In this document: piece after piece, positions 1 to 12,069 of the stretch
How the letters are laid out: each line of letters opens with the position of its first letter
How positions within the stretch are numbered: the first letter of the stretch is position 1
Assembly: GCF_000003815.2 (NCBI RefSeq)
Contig: NC_049995.1
Coordinates: forward strand, 12,877,436 to 12,941,435
Direction of reading: 5' to 3'
DNA: 64,000 bases
Source of the DNA: Branchiostoma floridae
Taxonomy: Eukaryota > Chordata > Leptocardii > Amphioxiformes > Branchiostomatidae
Program-made: the position numbers and the translations under genes
The notes under the pieces: model-generated
Told to the model about the DNA's origin: nothing
The model's database searches: none
Seen by the model: only the letters and a program-made list of their open reading frames with translations

Positions 1-2
1 CA

Positions 3-290
3 AAGATAAATAGTATCTACAGTATACTGCAATTTTCATTCTGGTAGAACCAGTAGAAGATCATTGTGTTCCAGCTCCCCAAGAGCAGGACTATTAACAG
101 GGTAGGCACTACCAAATAAAACCAAACACAACATAGTGTACATGTTGAATCATACATTCATAGAGTTGAAATCAGTACAACCCAAGATAAATAGTATCTA
201 CAGCATACAATTTTCATTATTGTATCTAACTGGGAGATCATTGTGTTCTGACTCCCAAGGACTCCCCAAGTAATAACAGGGTGGGAGTTG
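3..290. repeat. Two-copy tandem duplication, unit about 180 bp
   Basis: The block 3-110 recurs at 184-290 with small gaps. Both contain AGATAAATAGTATCTACAG, TTTTCATT, GATCATTGTGTTC, CTCCCCAAG and AACAGGGT in the same order. Confidence 0.8.
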
Positions 291-552
291 TCACACAGAA
301 GGAACCGCGAAAAATACGATTTTCTACTCTCCGCCTCATTAGCAACCAACGTGTGCGACAAAACGCGAGCCGCGGTAGGTTCCTCGGAATGTCACGGCCG
401 AGTGGGAACAATTTACGTCGCCCGGACCAAAGCGGAATCATGGTCGCCCATCCTTAAGGAGGTTGCGTTTCTTTAAGAAGTTCAGGGAAGGAGGGCAGGC
501 CTGGTGTCTTGAATGGGGGTTGATCCCCCTGGAATGTAAAAGCAAACATCCA

Positions 553-1320
553 TCCATCAAATGTCCACTGGGGAGGGCTTTCTGTCTTATCTGTCCCTTT
601 TCTAGATGTGTCATCTAGTTTCTTCCTGTCCACAGACACTCTAGATCAGTCCTCGAGGGTGTTTTTGGACCCGTCGTCTTTTACTTTTAAAGTAAAAGTT
701 TTTTTTTTTGCACTGAGGAATGAGGGGTCCTTACTTAATGTTTTCAGAACCACTTGTAGAGAGGGCTGTCTGTGTTATCTTTCCCTTTTCTAGACGTGTC
801 ATCTAGTTTCTTCCTGTTTACAGACACTCAGATGGGTCCTCGAGGGTGTCTTTGGACACATCGCCTTTTACTTTTAAGGTAAAAGTTGTTTCTTTTGTAT
901 GGAGGAAAGAACTGTCGTCGGTAAATGATTTCAGAACCACTTGTAGGGAGGGCTTTTTGTCTTATCTGTCGCCTTTCTAGATGTGTCATCCAGTTTCTTC
1001 CTGTCCACAGACACTCTAGATGGGTCCTCGAGGGTGTATTTGGACCCATCGCCTTTTGCTTGTTAAGTAAAAGTTGTTTTTTTTGTAGGGAGGAATGAGG
1101 GGTCCTTGCTCAATGTTTTCAGAACCACTTGTATAGGGAGGGCTGTCTGTCTTATCAGTTATCTGTCCCCTTTCTAGATGTGTCATCTAGTTTCTTCCTG
1201 TCCACAGACACTTAAGACACATCTTTGGACACATCACCTTTTAGGTTTAAAGTAAAAGTTGTTTCTTTTGTACAGAGGAATGAGCTGTCCTCAGTAACTG
1301 TTTTCAAGACCACTTGTTGA
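553..1320. repeat. Four-copy tandem array, unit about 190 bp
   Basis: The mark TCTAGATGTGTCATCTAG recurs near 601, 789, 976 and 1173 (spacing 188, 187 and 197). Each copy also has CTTCCTGTCCACAGACACT and a CTTTTACTTTTAAAGTAAAAG palindrome or a decayed version of it. Confidence 0.88.
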
Positions 1321-1410
1321 GGTCATGTACACAGACTATAGGCTGGTGACCCTTTTACACGTGTGGAAAAATGTGTTTGGATAAAGTGTCTGACTATGAT
1401 TGACCTGGAA

Positions 1411-1626
1411 CATTAGTTCACCTTTATCTAAGGGGTAACCTATATCCGTTGGGTTTGAAAACAGGGTACTTTGAATAGGGATGCCGATGGATGGTGGTTT
1501 CAAATTGCAATATTTTGACAATTTTTCAGTTTGAATCCACTGCGTATTTATGTGATATCCCTAAATACCCTGTTCCTAAAACAAACGGATATAGGTCACC
1601 CCACCGATAAAGGTGAACTAGCGTTA
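1411..1626. mobile_element. MITE, AACGCTAGTTCACC family, copy 1
   Basis: The ends are inverted copies: TAGTTCACCTTTATC at the left and GATAAAGGTGAACTAGCG at the right, followed inward by GGTAACCTATATCC and GGATATAGGTCACC. The length is about 216 bp with no coding frame. Copy 2 lies at 8471-8696. Confidence 0.82.
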
Positions 1627-2866
1627 TCTGAAAAATAGGCCGTAGGCTGAGTATGGTTTCTACCCTGGTAAAATGAATAAAAATGAAATGAAATCTTAAA
1701 TCACAGGTAAATGGCTGTAGGCATTCCTGTATGATTTATAGCTCTATATTCAGGTCAGTTAGTCCATTTTTTAAAACAAATGTGTTTGGAAGAAATTTGA
1801 AATATCACTTTCTTCAGTTAGGGTATCTTTTTTTCTTATACAACATTCTGTGTTGTACAATAGCCATAGTCAGTTACTAAATTAGGCTTTTGTGATTTTG
1901 TGTAAAAATGATATTTGCACAAAACTACAGGATGGGGAACAATAGTCGATAAACTGGATAGTTAGTGTGAGTGAGTGAACTGACCTACCTGTTATCTAGT
2001 AAACTGATTTGTAAGGTCATTGTACAAATTTAAATATTATTATGATAATCATAATTCTCTATGTTTTATGTCTTAAGTTTTGGCATTCTGCTGTGTTTTC
2101 ATGTTATGTGTTATTAAATGTTATTCAAATTGCTTCATTGCATTGCTGATTTTATTGAAGAAGGGCTACTAAATTCTAATCAATCAGGTATTTTGGGACT
2201 GTTACCTACCAGGATGTCAGCAGATTAGATTACTAGTATTTAAAGTAGCAGATCAAATTACAAATTGATATGTTAATCAATATTCTGTCTTCCACCTCAG
2301 TGCTCAAAATATCTACTTGCACATTTGCAATTGCAACAATATTTTGCTTTGCACAACTTGATTTGAAACCAGGTGTGTGCAATCTGAAATTTTGCAGTTA
2401 GAACACCACCCCCCCCACCTATGTGCATTATCTTTTTGTATTTATATCTTGATAAGATAATTCATAAGTATATGTACTATATGAAGAAAAGATAATGGAT
2501 AAGTCGCTGATTTGAAAAACAAACAAACTTGTAAGTGGGGCAACCTGAATTGCCGTCGTGGCACAACCTGGCTTTTGACACTGGTTGCCGCCTGGGCAAC
2601 TTGGCTGAAAAAGGTTTTTCTACCTCTGCGCCTGATTTTTGCCTGCCAGTCTGAGTGCATCTCTGTGAGTGTGACATCATCATCCTGATGGCGGCTATTG
2701 AATAGAATAGATGAGATAGAGAAGTTAGCCACCTGCCCCCCTCCCCACCCATGTCGTGACCCCAGGATCCTGCATAGTTTGGGGGTATCGTGTTACCCCT
2801 CTTGGTGACAGTCAGACACCCTGGCTGACCTGGGCAGAGTGGGTGCAAAATAAGGTCCCTCTAAAA

Positions 2867-3075
2867 TACTGTAAATGCATTTAAGTTCGCGGGGGTTTAA
2901 TTTCGTGGTAGCCGCAAAAAGGACTTTTCGCGGTGGTTTTAATTTCGCGGTAGCACCATGCACTGTAGTCTCCTACTGTTATGGAAAAATGTTCGCGGTG
3001 GTTTTAAATTCGCGGTAAAGCAGCCGCCGTGAAAACCGCGAAAATTAATCCGCGAACATTTCTGCATTTACAGTA
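2867..3075. mobile_element. MITE with TTCGCGG motifs, copy 1
   Basis: A 209-bp element with ends TACTGTAAATGCA and TGCA(T)TTACAGTA and a probable TA target duplication, as in Tc1/mariner-type MITEs. Inside, TTCGCGG or its complement recurs at least six times, as in TTCGCGGTGGTTTTAA. A second copy is at 63095-63306. A short piece of the same sequence (TTTGCGGTGGTTTTATTTC) is at 4421-4441. Confidence 0.88.
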
Positions 3076-3107
3076 TCCAACTCTCTCTCCTCAGGGTTCT
3101 AGCCTGA

Positions 3108-3196
3108 TTAAATCTCGCTTATAGCAGCCCGCCAAACATCCGCCCGGATTTGCCAGTTACAGCCCTGGACAGTGGAGTTTGTGTTACACAGACTAC
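3108..3196. repeat. Short dispersed repeat, copy 1
   Basis: About 90 bp beginning CTGATTAAATCTCGCTTATA and ending near GACTAC. A second copy is at 57465-57562 beside an exon of the HSD3B gene. In this copy it sits between two CAGGGTTCTAGC words (3092 and 3198). Confidence 0.7.
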
Positions 3197-3197
3197 T

Positions 3198-3562
3198 CAG
3201 GGTTCTAGCTACAGTACACTAAGATTTGCGACCACCACGCTAAATGAGAACCACTGCTCTATTTTCAACTAGCATAGTGGTACTGTGCTATCATTTACTT
3301 GTTGAAAATGTCTAATCAAATATGAAATAATGATGATATGCAAGTCCAAACTGACCAAAAATTCCTTCAAATTACATGGAGTTATAGTAAGTCCCCTCAC
3401 ACAGTCACAGGTACTCTTATAATCATGCCAACGTTTTATTCTACATTTTCAAAATCTCATCATCAAGGGGCCAAGACCCCCTTTCCACACCATCTCTCTA
3501 ATTGGTTATTCGCTACCTTGCCATCACCATTAAGCTAAAATAAAATCCTGGCTAGAACCCTG
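3198..3562. mobile_element. CAGGGTTCTAGC inverted-repeat element
   Basis: The left end CAGGGTTCTAGCT is mirrored by GGCTAGAACCCTG at the right. The flanks CTACT and CTCCT differ by one base and may be a 5-bp target duplication. It looks related in design to the CAGGGCTCGAA elements. Confidence 0.65.
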
Positions 3563-4507
3563 CTCCTTTACTTAGGTCTCCGTCATGTATTACTTTCAGT
3601 GTGTTTCTTAAAAGAGTCAGGTCTGAAACATAATTGGACCCAAAAGCATGTTCAGGTGGATCGTAAATTTCCTTCGATCGATCCCCTCCGATATGAAAAG
3701 GATTTGAGATGAAAGCTTGTTTATTACTGAAAGGATTAGGTAGGAGAGCGTCTGCATCTGTGAGATTGTCGGACTTGTACGATTTTCTGTACTGAGTGCT
3801 GTAGACTAGGGCCTCTTAGTCTTACAGATATTGGCTTCTATATTATAAATGCCGTAAATATTGTTTCTCCTATTAGATTTGGAGGATGTAATTTTTATAA
3901 TTTTAAACGTTTGTTTGCAACAGAAAGCAAAACATCTCCATAAGAATCTATCGTTCTTAGGATTTGCAGTTATAAAAATAAAGCTGCATATTTTACCATT
4001 AAACCCAATATTGTAATAGATATATCATCATCATCATCATCATTTGGGCATGCTAGTTGCAGGGATGGACATGACTCTCTTCCTCCATCCTTCCCTACTT
4101 CCCTATCCTCCATAGCCTTGGAGGAAACCTGTAAAATGGGTTCTCAGTTGAGGAAAATGTCAGGCATTAGCTTGCAAATGTTGCTTTAGTATTCTATCAC
4201 TTAGATATATGTATATGATACATGAATAGATTTGTAACCCCGAGGGAACAAATGTCCTGTGCATATGACTGCAATGTCAAACTTTATATGCTACTGGGTA
4301 GAAGTCACGCTTTCATTGACACAATGATGAAAGACAGATTATTCTTGTAGCCATATTGATCTTTTCTGGTCATCAAGGTTCATTTGAGTCCTCAGGGCTT
4401 TGGTACTGTAGATCTCGAAATGTTTGCGGTGGTTTTATTTCTGTGAGTTTTGGTGTTGTGTAACAGTGGAGTTCAAGGACTGCTAAACTGACTAGGCCAA
4501 ATTGCTG

Positions 4508-4594
4508 TAAGCCTTTTGGCGTAATGGTTTAGCGTCTGGGTTTGTGATCTTGCGACCCAGGTTCAGCGCTGGTTTGAATCCCGGGAGTCAAGAT
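4508..4594 (+). repeat. tRNA-like SINE head
   Basis: TGGCGTAATGGTTTAGCG resembles a polymerase III A box and GGTTTGAATCC a B box, about 55 bp apart. There is no proper acceptor stem, so this is a tRNA-derived SINE piece and not a tRNA gene. Confidence 0.55.
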
Positions 4595-4887
4595 ATTGTT
4601 CCTTTCTGTTTCAACTGTTTCTGACAGTTGACCTATCAACTCCAAAAACATATACCACCTGCAAAAATGTGTTAATGTTTTATTGCTACTTTGTTGCAGA
4701 ACTGTTGTTTTTAAACCCAAATCTGAAACAGTACAAAGCTCCTTTCTACCTTGACTAATGCAAAACTTAGTCCCACAAAGATAACTGAATTTACAGTACA
4801 TAAAAGTATGTAGTTAAACGTGGCGGTGCTTGTTGCAACTGCACATGTCTCTGCCCTAAGTCTGGTTTGGTTTATGATGAGATATTT

Positions 4888-5233
4888 CAGGGTTCGAAAT
4901 ACACATACTTAACTTGCAATTTGCACATAATTTTTGATATTTGCATGTAAAAATATTCTGAACTTGCAATCTTGCATGTTGAAAATACCTGGCCTATAGT
5001 AAAAATACTGAGGAATTAGACACCCAACTCTTAGACAGAACGACATATGGAAGCCTGTCTGTTTCCTTCCTCGTTTTTGCTGGTAACTTTCTCTGGTAGC
5101 TTCACTGGATGTAATCAAAATTCACCAATTCAAGCTAGTGATCCTCATCGCATCGTAAATTTTTCAAATTGCACGTAAAATTTTTGCCAACTTGCAATTT
5201 TGCATGTAGAAAAAAAAAGTATTTTGATCCCTG
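4888..5233. mobile_element. CAGGGCTCGAA-type element, TTGCA subtype
   Basis: It begins CAGGGTTCGAAATAC and ends GTATTTTGATCCCTG. A perfect 5-bp direct repeat TATTT flanks it (4883-4887 and 5234-5238). Near both ends the words TTGCAA, TTTGCA and TTGCATGT recur many times. No coding capacity. Confidence 0.75.
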
Positions 5234-5369
5234 TATTTGTTCCTTGCCATATTTGCACACAATATTCACAGTGACTGAGTGAGGCATTGTGGAGGGATCT
5301 GTACTGTAGATTGCAAAGATAACAGTGCAAAGATATCTGTAGTCGATTGCAAAAGATAACAGTTTTATT

Positions 5370-5915
5370 GCAAAGATGGCTTCAAACCAGCTCATTTTAG
5401 ACATTATAAGACCATGTCTAAGATATCCTTCTTCCTTACAAAATTACAATTCAGCAGGAGGTTTTGTGTGTGGTTTGGTATGTTACACATTACATGTGTT
5501 TCAAGTATTGTAAAGAGGGCTTCATACTTGCTCATTTTAGGCATTATAAGACCATGCCAAAGATATCCCTTCCTCCTCACAAAATTGCAATTCAGCAGGA
5601 TGTTTTGTGTGTGGTTTGGTATGTTACACATTACATGTGTTTCAACTTTGTAAAGAGGGCTTCATATACTTGCTCATTTTAGACGTTATAAGACCATGCC
5701 AAAGATATCCCTTCCTCCTCACAAAATTGCAATTTAGGAGAATGTTTTGTGTGTGGTTCAGTAAGGTACACATTACATGTGTTCCAAGTATGTGGACGTG
5801 TGGAAGGAATGTGTTGTGTGTTGGAGAAATGCTTGTAAATGAAAAAGGCAAGGAAAATTGGGGGGGAAGGCCAGCAATTTTTTTTTTAAGGTAAGGTACA
5901 CATTACATCTGTTAC
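5370..5915. repeat. Three- to four-copy tandem array, unit about 141 bp
   Basis: AAGATATCC followed by a CACAAAATTGCAATT-like block, GTTTTGTGTGTGGTT and CACATTACATGTGTT recurs with starts near 5412, 5552 and 5694. A partial copy lies at 5885-5915. Confidence 0.88.
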
Positions 5916-5944
5916 AAGTATGTGGATGAGTGGGTGGTGGGGAG

Positions 5945-5975
5945 GGGGGGCACACACACACTCACACACACAGTT
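5945..5975. repeat. CA-rich microsatellite
   Basis: An interrupted CA run follows a G-rich run (GGGGAGGGGGGG). Confidence 0.8.
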
Positions 5976-6099
5976 GTGTGTTGTAGAGAGCAAAAATGTT
6001 ATCTTTGCCCACGTTCCACTGACACCGGGATCAGACCCTCACAAGTGCTGGCAAACACGCCCGCCAGCGCCAGAATAATCAAGCCATTGTCAGGTCCAA

Positions 6100-6810
6100 G
6101 TCTCCTGTTATTGGAAGATCGGGCTGTGAGGGAGCCAGGCACGTTCCGACCTTTGTGTGTGAGGAGGGGCACTTCATCACTTCCTGGGGGCTGAGGGCGT
6201 GCCAACAGCAGGGCAGGGGACTGATCAGCACGCTCCAGGGGGTGGTTGGGGAGGGGTGTTGGTGGTAGGAATGGGGATTGACCATTTAACATTCAGGGGA
6301 GGGGAAGAAGGGTGACAGGGTATTGAGTTTCATGATCAAGTTTTGGAACTTGAAATATGAAATCGTCACTTCCTGGGGGCTGAGGGCGTGCCAATAGCAG
6401 TGCAGGGGACTGACCAGCACGCTCCCGGGGGTGGGGGGAATTGGGATCAACCATCAAACATTTAGGGGAGGGGAAGATTGCGTTGATGATCCAGTTTTGG
6501 AACTTGCAATTTGGAACCATGACTTTCTTGGGGGCTGAGGGTTGCCAACAGCAGGGCAGGGGACCGACCAGTACGCTCCAGGGGGTGGGGGAGAGTGGGG
6601 GTTAACCGTTTAACATCCAGGGGAGGGTAAAGATTGTGATGGGATCTGGAGTTTGATGATCAAGTCATGGAACTTGCAATTTGAAATCAACACTTCCTGG
6701 GGGCCGAGGGCGTGCCAACAGCAGGGCAGGAGACCGATCAGTGCGCTCCAGTGGGTGGGAGGAGTGGGGGTCAACCATTGAACATTCAGGGGAGGGGGAA
6801 AAGGTTGAAA
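6100..6810. repeat. Four-copy GC-rich tandem array, unit 160-190 bp
   Basis: CTTCCTGGGGGCTGAGGG and CAGCAGGGCAGGGGAC recur near 6181, 6371, 6531 and 6690. Each is followed by CACGCTCC or ACGCTCCAG, then a short AT-richer half with CATTCAGGGGAGGGG and CTTGCAATTTG-like words. Confidence 0.85.
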
Positions 6811-7549
6811 GGATATTGGGTTTGATGGATGCATTTTGAAAATTGGCCTATCTTTCAAGTTTGGCAGTGGCAGACATATTGTTGGAAGGGCCTGTTCTTT
6901 AATCTTTTGCTGGGGAGAATTTGTGCGGGGGTTGATCATTTTATGTTAATGGATAAAAGCAAACTGTTTAGAAATGGAGATGATAAACTTTGACTTCAAT
7001 ATCAGAAATGATGGAATATTCGTTGTGTTGTGTGCTTACATACACATAACATGTCAATATTTCCATGTTCATTAACTGTGAAACTCAATTACGATGTTTA
7101 AATAGATATTCTTTCAGTAATTCTTGAAAGCTTTATACTACAACGTCAACAGTGGTCAAAATGTCGTCAGATGAATACCACAAGTAGCTTTTCTCAAGTT
7201 GGTACCTTTCCAAGAATTTTATGGTTGATTGTTCAAAAAGGAACTCATTTTCAAGGTGGCGCCTAGTGGAATAATTTCTGAAAGCTCTTACGATTGCCAT
7301 CCGATAAAAAAGATGAACCATTTGTGATGTCCCCCTCTTTCAGAACTGGTGTCTAGCGTATACTTGTGTCATATGGAAATGTCATGTTTGAAACTATGCC
7401 AATAAAGCTTTTTATCTAAAGTGCTATTCCATGTCGGAGGAAACCCACCTTGCTCCCCCAGGACTTCTTTCATTATTATGAGGGTTCGCATGGGGGCTTG
7501 GAGTATACAATTGTTACTCTTTAATGTAACATTCAAATACAGGGCTCGA

Positions 7550-7891
7550 AATTCATTTTTGGGATTAGGTGCACTGGTGCACCCAGCTTTAAAAATTGGG
7601 TGCACCAAAAAAATTTTCGGTGCACCACTTAACTTTAAGTAATAACCTAATAACAAAACTTACTTACAAGCTATCAAATTCTTAAACAAGTACCATGACA
7701 GACATTTTTATTATCTTGCTAACACTTAGATGTCAAGAATATGATGTATGCTAGTATACTTTGATATCTTTACATACATAAACCTAAGAAAATATTTGGG
7801 TGCACCCTGTGCACCCACAGAAAATAATTGGGTGCACAGATCCAATTTTGGCTGTACCTGGGTGCACATGCACCCAGTATTTCGAGCCCTG
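7550..7891. mobile_element. CAGGGCTCGAA element, GGTGCAC subtype, copy 1
   Basis: The ends CAGGGCTCGAAATTC and TATTTCGAGCCCTG are inverted copies. GGTGCAC or GTGCACC recurs about ten times, packed into the outer 100 bp at each side, with an AT-rich centre. The flanks AAATA and GAATA agree at four of five bases, allowing a mutated 5-bp target duplication. Confidence 0.85.
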
Positions 7892-8083
7892 GAATATGTG
7901 CTATATATTGAAAAATATTTCGGAAAACAGATTCTAATGTTATAAAATGCCAAAGTCAATCATTGTCAAAGAAGATCTATTGTTTGACTTTGATACAGCA
8001 TATTCTGTGTTTTAGTCAATTTGTTCAACCTTCCTGCTCCTTTGAATTTCATGATGATGGCAACATCTATGTCTTGCAGAACT

Positions 8084-8165
8084 TTTTTTTTTTTTTGAGG
8101 CTCACAATATATTGTTTGCGGTATCCAAAGGATGTCATCCATTTAATCGAATCAACTTGGCCTAA
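8084..8165. repeat. End fragment of the GGCCATGTTGATTTGATT element family
   Basis: A T-run followed by GGATGTCATCC, AATCAACTTGGCC matches the right end of the element at 42819-43707. Confidence 0.65.
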
Positions 8166-8333
8166 GTCATCTGCCAAGTCTGTGGTGGTCTGGTGGCATT
8201 CCAAGAAAACGAAGCTTTGAATATAAATCAAGATTCTGAGAAAAGGAGGATTCCCTTGGAATTGAAAATTGTCCTGAATCCAAGAAGTTTTCATTTGGTA
8301 GCTTGGAAGCAGGCCATGTTTTAATCTACCCAC

Positions 8334-8470
8334 CAGTGCCATAAGGAGTTTTGCTGGCAAAGGAGTGTTCCGAGCCACTGGGGATCTCCCGACTGAAACA
8401 GAAAGGAGCAGCTCTATTCAATAATGTTACATGGTACACTCCTTGGCCAGCTAAACTCCTTATGACACTG
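8334..8470. repeat. Imperfect inverted repeat
   Basis: AGTGCCATAAGGAGTTTTGC at the left is answered by AAACTCCTTATGACACT at the right, with AAAGGAGTG and CACTCC inside. This is a small foldback of about 137 bp next to a MITE. Confidence 0.6.
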
Positions 8471-8696
8471 GTAACGCTAGTTCACCTTTATCCGCGGGGT
8501 AACCTATATCCAAGGTTTTTAGGTAACCTATATCCAAGGTTTTTAGGGATATCGAGTCGACAGACTACAGTATTTTAAAAATTTGAATATATCCAAGAAA
8601 CTAACGGTACTGTCCGCCGACATCACATCCCTTAATACCCTGTTTTTAATAACAATGGATATAGGCAACCCCGCGGATAAAGGTGAACTAGCGTTA
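8471..8696. mobile_element. MITE, AACGCTAGTTCACC family, copy 2
   Basis: The ends TAACGCTAGTTCACC and GGTGAACTAGCGTTA are inverted for about 40 bp, including CTTTATCCGCGGGGTAACC and its complement. A 20-bp internal piece (GGTAACCTATATCCAAGG) is tandemly duplicated at 8499-8540. Confidence 0.88.
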
Positions 8697-9142
8697 GATC
8701 TGCCTGGAGATTAGCCATGTTTGTAGACAGCATACATGTAGCTCACCTTCAACAGTTTATTCTAGCAGCAATTTGGCCGATTACACAGCTCTTTTACACC
8801 AATCAGGAGACTCCCTCTGGGGGTATCTGTGGCTGCAAATGGGAGGCTGTTTGTTGATTCGGATCAGTGGCTGCTAATGAGGAGCTGTCATCAGTCCTTA
8901 CTCCCCTACTCTGTACATGTACTGTAGATTCTTTTCTTTTTGCATGGACTAATTTTTTAAGTAGAACGAGAATAATTTTTTTGCATGTTTTCAGTTTACA
9001 TTTGAAGTACATCCTGTTGTACAGTAGTGATACATTTGAAACACATATTTCTGATTCGGGAAGGAGAGGTCTCTGCGCAGATGAAACCTGGAACATTTCA
9101 AGGTTTACAGTAAGTGAGGAGAAGAGAAAGACTAGGATGTAA

Positions 9143-10743
9143 GGGACTGTACGATATTTATCAGGGGGGGAGGGCTGGTGCATTAGGGGGGGAGGGCCAT
9201 GTTAATTTTTTTTGAGGTGGGGGGAGGGCCATGTTAATTTTTTTTGAGATAGGGGGAGGGCCATGTTAATTTTTTTGAAAGAATTGTTTATACTATTTTT
9301 TGTTTTGATATCTTGACATGGCCCTAAAACTGATAAAATAAGCCTTCTGAATAGCCTAAAATGCAAGAGCTTCCGGGGGGCTTCGGCCCCCTAGGTCGTC
9401 CAAAGTGGCGCTGCCCTGGACCAGCGTTCCCGCCAGGCATACGTCATTCCGTCTACGGACCTATTTTTTTCAGGAAAGACGCACTCGGCTCGGCTGAGTT
9501 TCCCCAAATATTTAAGTTACAAAAGCGGTGCGCGGTAAATATGTTAAGAATCCAAAACTATACACTTTATTTTTATTTACAACATTTCTTTTGTTTCAAA
9601 AGGACAAAATTTGCGGCAGAAAAGGGGCCGCAATATTGTTGTCAAGCGTCGATCGAGTCGGCTGTGCACTGGCATTGGCGTCCGTAGCACATGGCGCGGC
9701 ACGCCCCCCTCCCCAGACGGACTGTCGATCGCACCGCCCAGCACGTTGGGACGTCTTTTCTGGCTAAATCACTCCTTCAAGGCTACACCGGCACTGATCA
9801 CTGCCAAAGACGCAGCAGATCGCCCTCCTTTGTATAATGTATAACGTTCTTGGTCTACTCTACTCTATGTAAAAAGAAATCCAGCGGTGAGCCAAAGATT
9901 TCACGCCGAAAACGGGGTTACCTGAGGTCGCACGAAACAAACGCACGCTCGTGGAAAATGACGGCGCGGCCTTGTAAAATCCGACCAATTCGATAAATGA
10001 TAAATTTGAGTAAAATCATCGGGCAAAATAGAAAAAAAATAGAAAAGAAAAACACAAGGTGTGATGGCGCCGTCATTCTATCTGGAAAAACTAAGCATTT
10101 GATGCTGGAGGGCGCAACGTCGATCGCACGAGGTAGGCATTTTTTATTCAATGCCGGAAAAAAATTGGCAGGATTTTTCCATGGGCTGACGAACTCACTG
10201 GCTAGTCTGAGCCCTGTTTGGAAGCATCAAAACCCCAAAATGTTCATATAGACATGACTAGACAAATAATACTCGGGCCAGATCACGGGTAGCTGATTCC
10301 CCCTGCTTATAGTTATAACGTATTTTTGGGGAGAGGGCGGACGTCGATTACTGAAAAACGGGAGTAAAAAAGGCAACCGGCATCCAATCTCGAGGGCATA
10401 ATTTTCCTCTCAAATTGCAGGAAATTCTGTTTTAGAGGGTCTGAAAATCCAAATTTTCCCGGGGGAGCATGCCCCCGGACCCCTGCCCCGACGCTGTGAA
10501 AAAATCCTGGCTAAAACACTGGCGCCTTTGTGCCCTGACGTCGATTAAGATTATTTTATCCGTCGGTTTTTCTACCCGTTTAATTATGCCTGTCAGGGGG
10601 GGAGGGCCATGTTGATTTTTTTGAGGTGGAGGGGGAGGGTCACGTTAAATTTTTTTGAGATGGGGGGGAGGGCCATCAAAATTTTTTTTGATCAGACTTC
10701 CAATGCACCAGCCCTCCCCCCCCAATAAATATCGTACGGTCCC
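9143..10743. mobile_element. Non-autonomous Harbinger-like element, 1.6 kb
   Basis: The left end GGGACTGTACGATATTTATC is answered at the right by the complement ending CGTACGGTCCC. The inverted match runs about 40 bp inward through GGGGGGGAGGGCTGGTGCAT. Both sides carry TAA (9140-9142 and 10744-10746), the 3-bp target site typical of PIF/Harbinger transposons. GGAGGGCCATGTTAATTTTT repeats lie inside each end. The interior has no transposase-like frame, so it would depend on another element. Confidence 0.8.
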
Positions 10744-11160
10744 TAATGAGGGATCCTTTGAAGGAATGACTGGTGATTTTTTAGCCCTAAGTTCTCAGTG
10801 ATAAACTCATGTTTGAAAATCTATTCACGTACTGTAGTACAGTTGCAATTATTGTAAAACGTGTTAAGAGTTTAGTTGTGCGAAGAATTATTTTGATATT
10901 CTGGACAGTACGTTCACCACATACATGAACATAAACATAGTACTTTATAAACATATTCTTTACATGCAGTTAGGGGACACTTCTATGTATTGTGCTTAGA
11001 AAGGACTATTTCTGTATTTTCTATTCCTGGCTGTAGCTAAGTGTTTGAACAAGGTTCTTGAGAATTTGTTGCAACTGAAGAAAGTAACATAAATTTATTG
11101 CAGGGATTTGATAATGTTTTCAGCAAATAGTATTCTATTTCGGGGCACAATTTGAAATGC

Positions 11161-11522
11161 TGAAAGATATCAAGTAAGACCCCTTGCAAGGAATTTTTAA
11201 GATTTATGTTAATTTGCACTCGTCAGAAAGTCAACGAAAGCAAACGATAACAATAACTCTGTGTCTAAACTGTCAGCGTCCAGAAAATTTACACCCTCAT
11301 TTCCGTACCCCCCGCAACGAACATTTTTAGCCCGATAGCAAACAATATTACTAGGATACAGTAGAAAGATAAGTAAGGCCCCTTGCAAGGAATTTTTAAG
11401 ATTTACAATAATTTGCACTGTTCAGAAAGCAAACTTCACCAATAACACTGTGTCTAAACTGTCAACTACTGGAAAATTTACACCACATTTCCGTACCCCC
11501 TGCAACGGACGTTTTTAGCCTG
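11161..11522. repeat. Two-copy tandem duplication, unit about 200 bp
   Basis: The shared order is CCCCTTGCAAGGAATTTTT, TTTGCACT, TGTGTCTAAACTGTCA, GAAAATTTACACC, TTTCCGTACCCCC and TTTTTAGCC in both halves. Confidence 0.88.
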
Positions 11523-12069
11523 TCCCCGGAAACCCCACTCTCTCTCCAACCCCAAGTATTTACCTTTCACTGCTGGTAAACAGTCTCAGTCTATTTGCCG
11601 CCAAATACTGTCCTGACTTCAAGCGCGTTGGACGGAAGCCATGTGGATTATCGTGTTTGTGGTTGGCCGTTATCGCATGACTTTTTCACCCGTTGAAGTA
11701 ATTTTGACGTTCCCAGTACACAAAATTGTATGCGTGTTTTATAACTTTTAAATATGGGTGATGAACACGTGTACAGAACATTAACAAACTACGTGAGTTA
11801 GTTGGAAGCCTTGGTGAACATTTACTGATTAAAGTATTTCATTGATAGACTAGAAAAATAGTGAATGAAATCTAATATTTGAAGGGTCATGTAAAATGAT
11901 ATATGAAGGTCAAGCAGATGAGGGTGGGAACGGTTGTCAACTTTTTTCTTACTAAATTTTCATATTCTTTTTAAAGTCAGCAACAGCCTTTATATGCCAT
12001 AATTTATCCTTGACCTTATTTATCATATCACCTGACGTTCCCCAGGACAGAGAGTCCTGTGTCTGTCTA

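Noticed and set aside
2442-2848. Two minus-strand frames of 96 and 123 codons
   Set aside because: Overlapping frames, no conserved motif, and no splice or codon-bias support.
4508-4594. tRNA gene
   Set aside because: A and B boxes are recognisable but acceptor and anticodon stems do not form; treated as a SINE piece. The same applies near 24270 and 34720.
9361-9844. Overlapping plus-strand frames of 77-108 codons
   Set aside because: They lie inside the Harbinger-like element, have no transposase motif, and overlap in different frames.
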